From: Fratercula arctica
Lineage: Eukaryota; Chordata; Aves; Charadriiformes; Alcidae
Length of the DNA: 64,000 nucleotides
Reading direction: 5' to 3'
Assembly (NCBI GenBank): GCA_947846985.1
Contig: CANTUZ010000003.1
Span: forward strand, 93,648,674 to 93,712,673
This document shows, in pieces, positions 47,743 through 58,931 of the stretch (position 1 is the first letter of the stretch; the number at the start of each line of letters is the position of its first letter). Below the pieces are notes generated by a model. The model was not told the DNA's origin, did not search any database, and was given only the letters and a program-made list of their open reading frames with translations. The translations under genes and the position numbers were made by a program.

Positions 47743-50371
47743 GTATTTTGGGCACACAGGATTTATGTACTGTAATAAACATGATCTGGCTACCTAGATA
47801 CACTGCTGTTTGCAGTTTTAATGGCTAAAGGGCAGGAGCAACTACAGGGCTCACAAAGTATATGATGGCATATTCTCAAGCATATGGTGTCCTTTCTGGA
47901 TGTTCCTCTTGAGTTTTGCTGTGAAGAGGATTAAAGGAGAAAAAAACCATATTTTCTTGGCTAAAATTCTGCTCACTGACAGGGGAAATAATATCCTATC
48001 CCTACTGACGGATCATTGTAACCCTACAGTGAGAAACTTGTGCCAAACATTATTCCTGTTGCAAGGATTTATGAATAGCAGATCACAAGTTGATACTGAC
48101 CACCTGAAACACAATAGTTGGTGGCAACTCTGGATATTAAGTGTTACAAACCTGGAGAAATTTTGAAGGAAGTTTTTTGAGAAATTTTGAAGGAAACTTG
48201 CTCTTTCAGAACTGGGGGAGAAAAGCAGAAAGTGGTGTCAGAAGGATCAGGGAAGTAATCAGGAATGAGGCTTGAGTGGAATATAATGGCATCCGAGAAA
48301 GAAACACCGATGATGTCCATAACCCCTGCTGTCAGTTTGCTCCCCGCTGCTGGGGTTTTAGTTGCTCGTGTAAGGGGTCCAGCTTTGATACACCCCAGCT
48401 GTGTCACCTTGACTCAGACTGCTGAGGCAGAGCTGTGAGACCAACCGTCTGTAGAGAGATAAGAAAGGTAAAAGCTGCAGAGTGGTAGGGCTGCTGATCT
48501 GCGCCTAAATACTAGTGGTCTTTTATGTGCATTGGCCAATAAATAAATGCTTTGTACATATGAGTTATCCATATTCTACTTTCTGAGTCTTTTGGTGCCA
48601 GGCTGATGGTGCCCAAACAAATTGACTATAAAAATATTTTGTAGAGGTTAAGGGGTGATTTTATTATTATGCTGGGAAGCCAATGTGCATATTTAAGAAA
48701 GTAGCAGCATAACAGGAAAGGAACATGATCTTGTAAGAAGTGATTTACATTTGTAGAATTAAAAAAAAAAAAAAGGGGAATTTCATCTAACAGGAGCAGG
48801 AGGTACAGTAAGTCTCCCTGGGATGGATGAAGAATCCTTTGCTGCAGCCATACATCTAGAAGAGCTCTGATGCTCAGAGCTATCTGACATTAAATCATGT
48901 CATGCAGAAGCAAACACCAATTGAAAAAAAATCATTAATGTTTTTAATTAGGTTGTCTTGAGTTCTCATCTGCATTCTGAAAGCAAAGGACTTATTTCAG
49001 TAAAAATCATGGCCAGCTTCTGTAGCAAGGAAACTGGCTGTACTCTAACTGAATTGGGCCCTAAATTTGTTGCTTGGCAAGAGCAGGGAAATGTTTTGCT
49101 CTGGTGTCTGACTCCATTGGCAGTGGTTCTTGTTAATCACACAACCTATTACAACGGACTGTACAAGGAGGAATCTCAAAAACACCTTATTGCTGAGCTA
49201 AAGGCTATGAAGTGCAGTCTTTTCTACTAACCAGATTTGTGCTCTGTTGTGTTTAATGGTAGTTGTGCCAGTCCATGATTACTTACAAATGGTGACTAGA
49301 GACTGTGGCTGAGAACCCTCAGTGTGAGTGCAAGAAGGGGAGGACCTCAGAGCTCATGTTTTGAAGCAATATTTAGGCTAGCTTAACACCGAGCAATAAA
49401 ATGAAGACAATAACATGGAAAACGAAGGCTAAAAATGTTTAATTACTTTAGCCTGATCACCCTGCTCTCTTCCAAGTTGGCAAGTAGGAACTGGAACTTG
49501 CCAAATGTGTTTTATTTTTAAATCTTTTATCCATTGGCAAAACTGCATATTGCATCAGACTTCATAAATGTGTTTTACAATTTTGTATGGTTTTCCAGCC
49601 TGCACATACCTGTGTGTTCATGCACACATACTTATGGAACTGACACATACAGGGACAGCTCTGACTTTGGGTTTTGTGGGGGTCCATCCCCCATTGAATT
49701 TTGTAACTCTAGGTAAAATCATGCTTCCCACTTCACTCAGTGCAGTAGCAGCAGCAGCAATGCTAGCACCAAGCCTAGCGCTGCAGCTGACTGCAGGAAG
49801 TACTCTCCACCCATGCAGTAACCCTTGGAAGGAAGGAATCCTCCACCACCAGCACCTTCCAACCCTGCAGCTAGAAAGCTCAGGAACTACCCACATGTAC
49901 TGTGTTTTTATAAGTATGTTGGATGCTGTCTCTAAACAGTGCTCTAGGATCTCATTTAAGGTGTAGCAGAGCATGTGAATATAAGTAATGTTGAAATACT
50001 GACAATAACAAAGCTTAGTCTCATAAAAACCTCAAAATCTGGTAATGGAATCAGAGCTCTGGCACAGCACTGCCTGACTCTTTTTTGTCTGGGAGATGGG
50101 CATCACGGCAGCTGTGCACACTCTCATTTACACTGCCCATTTCCTGTGATCCTTTCTAGCGCACAAACAACACAACTAGCAAATAACTCTGATATTTTTT
50201 TTTGTGTGTTAGCATTCTAGTGATTTAAATTCAGGTATTGGTTAATAAGCAAGTATCTGATGACTAGTAGCTCAATAGAATGTAATCTTACTCACATAAT
50301 TCAATTACTTTCACTTACTTTTCCATTTTTGTATTCAACAGGAAGTAAAATGGGACAGTAGCTGTTTTTCC
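47743..50371. other. Unique sequence, no gene seen
   Basis: It contains a 17-bp direct repeat at 48155-48195 and an A-run near 48759-48773. Overlapping frames on opposite strands at 49568-49974 are in a slightly GC-richer spot and are unassigned. Confidence 0.5.
48155..48195 (+). repeat. 17-bp direct repeat, period 24 bp
   Basis: GAGAAATTTTGAAGGAA occurs at 48155-48171 and again at 48179-48195, separated by GTTTTTT. This is probably a small replication-slippage duplication. Confidence 0.9.
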
Positions 50372-50432
50372 AGGAGGTGGGGGAGAGCATCTGTCGTTCA
50401 TTTCAGTGGCCAGTCTGGCCCAAACCACGACA
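50372..50432 (+). mobile_element. 3'-end remnant of a family 1 LTR
   Basis: GGAGGTGGGGGAGAGCATCT followed by GTGGCCAGTCTGGCCCAAACCACGACA matches the last ~60 bp of the LTR at 41941-42658. The rest of the element is missing on the left. Confidence 0.88.
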
Positions 50433-52723
50433 AAGGTATTTGAATCGCTCTTTTGGAGTGGCACAGGTGATCACTTCATCACTAAAGAGGTTGAGCTAAC
50501 TTTTTAGAATGATTTCTATGCACAAATTTTCAGTTGCATGCATCCCTGGATGTGCACTTCCACACGGTATAGCATGGTCCAAAGGTGACAGTAATTCTTT
50601 GTATTACTGTTGTGACTGAAATGTCCTTTCATCATTACTATGCTCTATCTGATCAGCAGAGAAAGTAAGAAGTGTCACAGGCTGTAAAAGAGACCATTAC
50701 TTAAAAATAAAACCAATGTGCTGAGGAAGGTGGGTTCATGTAGTTAAGCATAGTTTTATTTTTTACAAAAGCTAATTATTTATTCCCAACATTTGGCTCA
50801 AAATATCACCCTACAAAATTAATCATTCACAATTTTAAACATTTGGCAACTACAAATCAAGTTTAACAAAGTGAATTTAGTGATAAAAAGCATGGACTTG
50901 TTTTGGAGGCACATGTTTTTCCTCTCAGATGAGAAAGGAAATCAGACGTAGCTAGGAATTTGATTTTAGTTTAAGTTTTTTTTAAAAATACTTATGTATG
51001 TGTAGAAATGTATATATATATGACTGTATGTGGATGCATGCATATAGAATCTATCTCTAATTTTGACATTATTTTGATTTTTATCTTAGATTTTAATACA
51101 GTTCCTTTGGATATTCCAACAAATGACCAATGTATATTGCAATCATGTCAGTTTTGTATCCAATTTAGTTTTCAAATATTCAGGGTGCTGAATCATAGTT
51201 ATATTAAAAAAACACATTTCATTTCATTACCTGTCAGACTGGCTGTGCTCTATAGAAGCGGTATGGTCAACAAAGTCCAGGAAAAACGCATTCCTGTGCA
51301 TTCCACATCATATTAAGTGCTCTAAGACTATATTTTCTTAGCTACTAATGACCCATATGTTTCAGTCAGATTCTATGACCCTTCTTTTTCTGGTAATCTT
51401 TCTACAGTGGACAGAAATATTGACAGTAGCATTTATCATTAACAAATTAAATTAAATAGGGGAATGAGTGACCAAGAATACAGAATAAAATACTTGGATA
51501 TCCATAAATCATTATTTTTTTTAACCTTCCACAAGATAGGATTTCCTAGATATAAAGGAAAGTGATTTGATATATATAGATCAACAACATGCTTTGCCTT
51601 TTATGACAAAACATTGTCTTGTCACGAATTCCAGTGTATAACATAGGGAACACTTGGAATCTATCAAAACTGAGATATTAATAAATCCTAATTCTAAAGG
51701 TCAAAAAGCATGGAAATTTGAAACTACACATGATGTCCAAGAAGAAACGATTTTTTACAGAATCTTGAGTTTTTCCAGGCTCACAGCTTAGTGAAACAAA
51801 GTAAAGCAAGTTTAACATGGACACAATATTGAGACATAATAAACACAGAGTTTTCATGGCTCCTTTTACCTATATTTAGGTGAGATGGCTCATCTGAGGT
51901 GGCTTAGGGAGGTTCAAGATTGTGTTGAAGAATTCTTTGTGACAGATTTCTTTTGAGATTTTCAGCTACTGGCCCAAAATTTGAATTGGTCTCCTATAGG
52001 GTCTGTGTGTACCCGACAGTCCCATGGAGATGTCTTGGAGACCCTAGGATATTGCAAGTGGCATTAGAGATTTGAGTTTAGTCAACTATATTGTCTTTTT
52101 TTGATACATTTTATGACATTTAACTTTAGACATCAGAAAGACAGGAGAAGGATTCAATTCAATGTTGATACCTAAATTAGGTATCTACCTCTGTCATGTG
52201 GCATATATATCATTCCTGTGCAGATATCTCAGACAATTTAGGACATCTCAAATGGCAATAGGTGTAATTTTGGCAACTGGATATGGCAATTCAGTTGCCA
52301 GGACTCTTGATGAAACTTAGTTGATAGAGACCTAAGTCCAGTTCAACACATGCCAGTACTTATTTACCTATTGCTTTCATTCTGGCCAATTTGGATATTT
52401 GCTTTAGGCTGTCATTAACCCTTTTTGGAGTGAACAGACTATGGAGAAAGCCTATATAATTAAGACTTCTCTAAATCTTAAAAGTTTAAGGTAAGTTTAA
52501 GTTAAAGCAAAATACTTATTTTTTTAGATAGTTTAGGAAAGATAAGATAAATTCACATTTTTTGACTATTTTTTCTGTGATTAGGAAAGACAGTAGCATT
52601 ACTTGTAGTGATTCACCATCAGTAAATTTACAAATTAAACCCAAACGTTATAATTTTAAAAAATGCAAAGAGTTTTCTTTCAAAGTAATTTTTTTTTTTG
52701 GCAAAATTTTCACCTCAATAAAT
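50433..52723. other. Unique AT-rich sequence, no gene seen
   Basis: Nothing recognised. The 102-codon frame at 51008-51316 is AT-rich and has no motif. Confidence 0.5.
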
Positions 52724-53123
52724 GACAGGCTGAGGGAGTTGGGGTTGTTCAGCCTGGAGAAGAGAAGGCTCCAAGGAGACCTTACAGCAGCCTTTCAGTA
52801 CCTAAAGGGGCCTACAGGAAGGATGGGGAGGGACTCTTTATCAGGGAGTGTAATGATAGGATGAGGGGTAATGGTTTCAAACTGAAAGAGGGTAGATTTA
52901 GATTGGATATTAGGAAGAAATTCTTTACTGTGAGGGTGGTGAGGCACTGGAAGAGGTTGCCCAGGGAAGTTGTGGATGCCCCATCCCTGGAAGTGTTCAA
53001 GGCCAGGCTTGATGAGGTTTTGAGGAACCTGGTCTAGTGGGAGGTGTCCCTGCCCATGGCAGGGGGGTTGGAACTAGGTGATCTTTAAGGTCACTTCCAA
53101 CCCAAACCATTCTATTATTCTAT
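52724..53123 (+). mobile_element. CR1 LINE 3' end, type A, 5'-truncated
   Basis: This starts at GACAGGCTGAGGGAGTTGGG, passes through TTCAGCCTGGAGAAGAGAAG and the FFTVRV block, and ends with GGAACTAGGTGATCTTTAAG and ATTCTATTATTCTATGA. The C-terminal ORF2 frame is broken near 52860 by a frameshift. The remnant has no coding function. Confidence 0.95.
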
Positions 53124-54156
53124 GAAATCCATTTTCCCCCTCTTCTGTTCTGGCAAAAAGAAAATGCTTACCCAAAAGTATAAAGACATCCTCCCCCCAC
53201 ATTTATACACACACACTTATAATGAAAGACTTCTATAAGCTAAATGTCTCAAGCTAAAAATACTAAAAATAGACACTTTAATGCCAAGACTGTTGGATAA
53301 AAAAAGTCTACTGTTGTAGTGGCTAAATCACTGACACTGTCAAAAGAGCCATCTTCTGGACGTTGTAGTTGTTGTGATACTTCTGAAACATATCAGAGAT
53401 AGTAAAGTCCTTAGTCCCTTATAACACATTAAAAAAAAAAAAAGTATTAAAAATCAAGAGAAAGAATTATTTTCATTCTGAGCAATTCATTTTTCATTAT
53501 ATTTAAATCAACTGTTGACCTTACATATACATAGAAAATTATAATTTCTGAGAGCTCTGACATGTTTTGCCATTTCCTACTGGTGCAGCATATGAGGTTA
53601 TTGCCCTAGCTCTCTGTCCTAAGCAGGCAGTATATCTGTTTCTCGCTGCTGCAGTTCATAACTTGGTATGTGAACTCAAATTATCATCCTAGTCTCAGAA
53701 ACTGCAACGCCACATAATAGACACATTGCCTATGCTCTGTCCCTGCAGTAGGGTAACAAGCAGTCGAGTATTGTAACCTCTTAGTTGCATCATAAATATG
53801 AAGATAACAGGTCAAACCCCTGGCAGACATCTCACTTAGGGTATAAAAAACAACCAAAAACCTGCAAGCCATACCAAAGCAACACAGTGTCATACATTTT
53901 TTTTTTTTTTTCAACAGAAGGATCACATAAATTATCTTCATACTGTAGAAGAACAAAGCAGATGGTAATAAATGCCAGACTGTCTTTAGAACACTGGTGA
54001 GAAAGGTCATCCCCTAGTTCAAACAATTTGAATCTGTAAGTCACACAATTTTCTCAATAGTCTTGATAACTCCTTGCAATAAGGAGTTTAGAATTGATGA
54101 ACAACTTGGTAAATTTGCAGGGACTGGGTTTGCTCTTTCCAAAAGAAAATAATTTG

Positions 54157-54259
54157 AAAATTTTGTTTCACAGACTGTTTGGAAACTTGTACTCTTCAAT
54201 ACCATTCAGACTAAAGAAAATTTCAAAAATATTTGAATTTTCTGTGAAACAGAAAATTT
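54157..54259. repeat. Imperfect inverted repeat, possible old MITE
   Basis: AAAATTTTGTTTCACAGA (54157-54174) and TCTGTGAAACAGAAAATTT (54241-54259) are inverted copies, with ten perfect end bases and a 2-base gap. The interval is about 66 bp. It could be an ancient DNA-transposon relic or chance in AT-rich DNA. Confidence 0.45.
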
Positions 54260-54791
54260 AATTTTGGATTAACTTGTTGAAAGCTACACTTAAAATATGA
54301 TCTGCAGCAGCAACCTTTTCAGGTATAATCCCAGTAAAGCTGGACTGTCTTGACATCTTCTTTGAGTTTTATGTAATAGCATTTTATTCATTAAAGCTAA
54401 AAGGAATAATGAGGTGACTTTACGAAAGATAGATGCCAGAAGACAAATGTGGGAAACACAGAAAGATGATGAGGACTTATTTAGAATAAAACCTCTATCC
54501 TCTGTTTAATTACAGTTATTGTCCATTTTAAAATAACTTCAGTTAAGCAAAAGGACAAAACTACATTATTCACCCTTCTGTTTTAGAAGGGTCTGTTGTG
54601 CTGGTTATTAATTGTGGCTAGTATAACAAACATGCCTGGAAGAAGCACCTCAAATAAATGATCAGACACATAGAAAAAAAAAATGACCTGTTTAAATGTC
54701 AAGAAATCACACATTTAATTAGCAAGCTTGTTATTTCTCACAAGGAAGATTATCAGATGACAGCATTCATATTTTAATTAGGAGAGAATAC

Positions 54792-54899
54792 CTTTGCACT
54801 CTTCTTCAGGCAGAGTAGGAAATCTGTCATGCAAGCTGATTTTCTTTGTGAACTGTTCTGCTCTGACTGCAGACCCAGACTCTCCAAGCCAAAACTGCA
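54792..54899 (-). CDS. Candidate minus-strand exon (speculative)
   Basis: Read on the minus strand, CTACCGATTTCAG precedes 108 open nt (36 codons) that end in AAAG followed by GTATTC. The peptide includes FGLESLGLQSEQNSS and CMTDFLLCLKKSAK and is unrecognised. It is on the opposite strand to the other exon candidates. Support is weak. Confidence 0.15.
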
Positions 54900-56746
54900 C
54901 TGAAATCGGTAGCATAGATACCTGAATAACCTGGAGAACCTTGGACGCTGTCTTTGACAGGAAGATGCATAGAAGACTATCAAAGGGTCTCTTCTAGCTG
55001 AGGGGAGTTTTTTTGATGACTCAACAGAGTCATAATTTTGCCCATAAACTTAATTTGACTTCAGGTCTGTACAGTTTCCATACTCCATTGATCTTCAATT
55101 TTTATTATTTCAGCTAGCTAGCCATTTACAGTCAGAAGACTAATTCAGCACCCATTTATGGTCACTTTTGTTCCTTATGGTTTTAGTTGTCTTTGACTCC
55201 AGGAGAATGAAATGGCTGCATGCTTCCCTCACCGCTGCAGCAACATCCATTCACTCTTTTTCTTTAGTCTCCATGGCTTGTGTTCTCAGCTCATTTCTGA
55301 GCTACGTGTCTGTGTTCTTCTATTCAAGCAGCTAACAAGCGTTGTGGTCATTCACTTCTTGTGACACTCTTTGATGGGTTTCACTTTGAAGACTTTAACT
55401 TCACTTTGGCTTTTCAACATGAAATTGAATGTTCCACTCAGTCTTTAATATACCAGGTAGCTTTGACACCAGTGCTCATAATCTGCTGTGTTCATCAATC
55501 AACAGTTCTTGTTTAAAATATTAAAAAAAAAAAAAAAAAAAGCCCACCATATTATACTGATGACAGTGGCTATAGTATCCTAGCAACAGCTTCCTTTTAT
55601 GATGAGTTATTTTTCAAAGGGCTAGTGTCCAGAATGCTTCAAATAGTCTTAATTTTCCATACAGTTTCTCTAACTTCATCATTTCTTTTTTTATGCAAAA
55701 TGTCCCTGATAAGACTCTTGTAACAAATAAAATGTCATATAACTTCGGGGGTTTTAGGTTTGGGGTTTTTTTAAGGTCTGCATTTTTATAGTAATGTAAT
55801 AACAAGGAAAAATGGAAGTTCTTCTCTCAGAAAATTCCCCATAGTAAATTTTTTATAGGGAGCTATTTAAATTGATGAAGAGTTTTCTATGGAAATGATT
55901 TTCACAGGATGTGTATCTTCTCTGGATTTTTTTTTTTCCATAAAATACCTTGATTTTGTCTTTGAAAAGTCAAATACACGGTGCCCAAAATTTCAACCTG
56001 AAAACCTTTTGGCGCTCCTCAAAGAGAGTGGGATGCCTCCTTGTGGACTCTATCTCTGCTCCAGGGTCCTTCTGCTCTGCCCAAGGGCACAGTTTGCAAT
56101 AGGGCATGCACTGGATAAGAGTCTGGGTGCCTAATTCTTGGGTTAGGAAACCATTCCAACACCTGTGGTATGCTGGTACTTAACTGACAGATGACTGAAT
56201 CAATAATTAAATCTAACCCTCCTCTGACAAGCTAAGGAGAGAGATGGGGCAGCAGGGTCAAGAAATGCTGCTGTCAATAAAGAAAGATCAAAGGGGAATA
56301 AATAGGTGGAAAACATGCAGGTAAAAAATCTGTTCTTGTTCTCCAGATACAAGGGGAACATTAATAAAAACTACATTAATGTATTAAGGTCCTTATTGTA
56401 ATTATACATTCTCTGTAGCACATGGATTCTCTTCTTCTTTCTGGTTCTGTAAAATGTGGAAAATATTCACCTCTGTCAAGACTTTAAATAACTTGTATTA
56501 TGGTTATCATGAGGTGGAACTTTAAGTTTTAGTTAGCTAGGAATTTTAAGACTTTATTCAGTCCATTTTAGTCTCACAGAATGGCAGAAATCTAATCAGA
56601 CTAGGCTTTGAGCCTTATTTGAATGTTTCATAGATAAAAGGAGAATTGGTATAAGACCTAATAGCAATTCTGCAATTATGTCTGCCATTTTTTTATGTGG
56701 TGTTAATTTTTTGAGGTCTCTTCTGCAAGAAATTATTCTGGGTTGA

Positions 56747-56773
56747 TTTTTTTTTTTTTTTTTTTTTTTTTTT
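56747..56773 (-). repeat. T27 homopolymer tract
   Basis: The longest single-base run in the window. No retroposed gene or target duplication was recognised beside it. Confidence 0.95.
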
Positions 56774-57223
56774 GGTGTGTCTGTGTTTTGATCAGCACCG
56801 TTGCTCCTGTAATGCTGATTTTGCCAGCATTAGTTAGAATTTGGTTATTTACCTGTGGAATATGTCAACAAACTTGTATAGATAACTTCAGAGAAAAGCA
56901 ATGAGAGAAACCCACTGCATTTATCATTGAGGAAGTAGGAAGGCAGAAACTTTCTGGCAATACCCCAATGAGTCCCTGTGGCAGATCACAGAAATAGAGC
57001 TTTCCAACAAAGTAAAAGATAGAAATGATGGGAAAGCTAGTGCAGTGTAATCTTTTAAATACTTTATACATCTTAATTCTTTTTCACACTCTTCATATGG
57101 TTTCTAAAATTTCCCTCCGATTTTGCTCTCCTTTGATCATTAGGCTATGATGTTCCTTGGGGAGATCACTCTCTATGCTGTGGGGGATATTCTGGGAAAA
57201 TGTTGAAGAGAGCTGCTAGGAGA

Positions 57224-57800
57224 TGGCCAGCAGGTCACAGGAGGTCATTCTCCCCCTCTGCTCTGCACTGGTGAGGCCACAACTGGAATACTCTCTCCAC
57301 TTCTGGGGTCCCCAGTTCAAGAGAGACAGGGAACTACTGGAGAGAGTCCAGCATAGGCCAACAAAGATGATTGAAGGACTGGAGCATCTCCCTTATGAGG
57401 AAAGGCTGAGAGAGCTGGGACTCTTTAGCCTGGAGAAGGCTGAGGGGAGACCTTATTAATGTTTACAAGTATCTAAAGGGTGGGTTTAAGGAGGATGGAG
57501 CCAAACTCTTTTCAGTGGTTGCCAGTAACAGGACGAGGGGTAACGGGCACAAGCCGGAACATAGGAAGTTCTGATCAAATATGAGAAAAAACTTCTTTAC
57601 AGTGAGGGTGACAGAGTGCTGGAACAGGCTGCCCAGGGAGATTGTGGAGTCCCCTTCTCTGGAGACTTTCAAGACCTGCCTGGATGCAGTCCTGAGTAAT
57701 GTGCTCCAGGCAATCCTGCTTTAGCAGGGGAGTTGGACTAGAGGATCTCACTAGAGGTCCCTTCCTACGCTGAAAATTCCATGATTCCGTGATTCCGTGA
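57224..57800 (+). mobile_element. CR1 LINE, type B, 5'-truncated, tail-to-tail with next
   Basis: It begins at GGCCAGCAGGTCACAGGAGG (C-terminal ORF2) and ends in ATTCCATGATTCCGTGATTC at 57800. A frame break near 57440 splits the ORF. The 3' UTR has GGAGTTGGACTAGAGGATCT. Its tail directly abuts the tail of a minus-strand CR1. Confidence 0.94.
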
Positions 57801-57890
57801 GATCATAGAATCATAGAATATGTTGGTATGGAAGGGAACTTTAAAGGTCATCTAGTCCAAGCCCCCTGCAGTAAGCAGGGACATCTTCAA

Positions 57891-58589
57891 CTAGGTCAGG
57901 TTGCTCAGAGCCTCATCAAGCCTGGCCTTGAATGTCTCCACGGATGGGGTCTCCACCACCTCTCTGGGCAACCTGTTCCAGTGTCTCATCACCCTCACTG
58001 TAAAGAACTTCATCCTAATGTCTAATCTAAACCTACCCTGCTCCAGTTTAAAACCATTGCCCCTCGTCCTATCGTTACATGCCCTTGCAAACAGCCCCTC
58101 CCCAGCTTTCTTATAGGCACTCTTCAGGTACTGGAAGGCCGCTATAAGGTGTCCGTGGAGCCTTCTCTTCTCCAGGCTGAACAACCCCAACTCTCTCAGC
58201 CTGTCTTCATAAGAGAGGTGCTCCAGCCCTTTGATCATCTTCGTGGCCCTCCTCTGGACCCATTCCAACAGGTCCATGTCCTTCTTGTGGTGAGGGCTCC
58301 AGAGCTGGACACAGCATTTCAGGTGGGGTGTCACGAGAGCAGAGCAGAGGGGGAGAATCGGCTCTGTGGATCCACTGGCAATGGTTCTTTTGATGCAGCC
58401 CAGGATGCGATTGGCCTTCTGGGCTGCAAGCACACATTGTTGGCTCATGTCCAGTTTTTCATCCACCACTACCCCCAAGTCCTTGTCTGCAGGACTGCTC
58501 TCTATCACATCATCCCCCAGCCTGTATTGATAATGAGGATTGTCCCGACCCAAGTGTAGGACCTTGCACTTGGCCTTGTTGAACTTCAT
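57891..58589 (-). pseudogene. CR1 ORF2 C-terminal fragment
   Basis: 232 codons, beginning at [18 protein letters not shown] and continuing through [20 protein letters not shown] and [19 protein letters not shown]. It belongs to the same domain as the type B copies but has clearly diverged. It is disconnected from the upstream reverse transcriptase part (58599-58901) by a frame break, so it is a dead fragment. Confidence 0.9.
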
Positions 58590-58598
58590 AATGTTTGC

Positions 58599-58901
58599 TC
58601 AGGCCCACCTCTCTATCTTGTCCAGGTCCCTCTGGCTGACATCCCGTCCCTCTGGCACATCAACCACACCACTCAGCTTAGTTTCATTGGCAAACTTGCT
58701 GAGGGTGCACTTGATCCCACTGTCTATGTCATTGATGAAGGTGTTGAACACCACCGGTCCCAGTACGGATCCCCAAGGGACACAACTTGTGACTCCTCTC
58801 TGTCTGGACAGCGAGCCATTGACCACTACCCTCTGGATGTGACCATCCAGCCAGTTCCTTATCCACCGAACAGTCCACCCATCAAATCCATATCTCTCCA
58901 A
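58599..58901 (-). pseudogene. CR1 reverse transcriptase fragment
   Basis: 100 codons carrying the [20 protein letters not shown] block and a mutated active-site box, FANETKLSG in place of FADDTKLGG. The change of both catalytic aspartates shows loss of enzyme activity. It is the upstream continuation of the fragment at 57891-58589. Confidence 0.9.
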
Positions 58902-58931
58902 TTGAGAGAGAAGGATCTTGTGGGGGACCGT

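Larger units (their letters stand above)
53124..57223. other. Unique AT-rich sequence, no gene seen
   Basis: Contains an A-run near 53431-53443, a T-run near 53898-53912, an A19 run at 55523-55541 and a T27 run at 56747-56773. No recognised gene. Confidence 0.5.
57801..58931 (-). mobile_element. CR1 LINE, type A, 5'-truncated
   Basis: The tail (TCATAGAATCATAGAATATG) is at the left end, directly against the plus-strand CR1. It reaches through the 3' UTR and the RT region to about 58931, where homology stops inside the block corresponding to the KAFDTVSH region. Two open frames (57891-58589 and 58599-58901) together hold the conserved RT parts but are separated by a frameshift or deletion near 58590-58600. 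Confidence 0.94.

Noticed and set aside
49568..49974. Overlapping 132- and 118-codon frames on opposite strands
   Set aside because: Both appear in a slightly GC-richer spot with no motif. Mirrored frames indicate a stop-poor region and not coding.
58149..58842. Plus-strand frames of 100-136 codons
   Set aside because: Antisense shadows of the minus-strand CR1 at 57801-58931.
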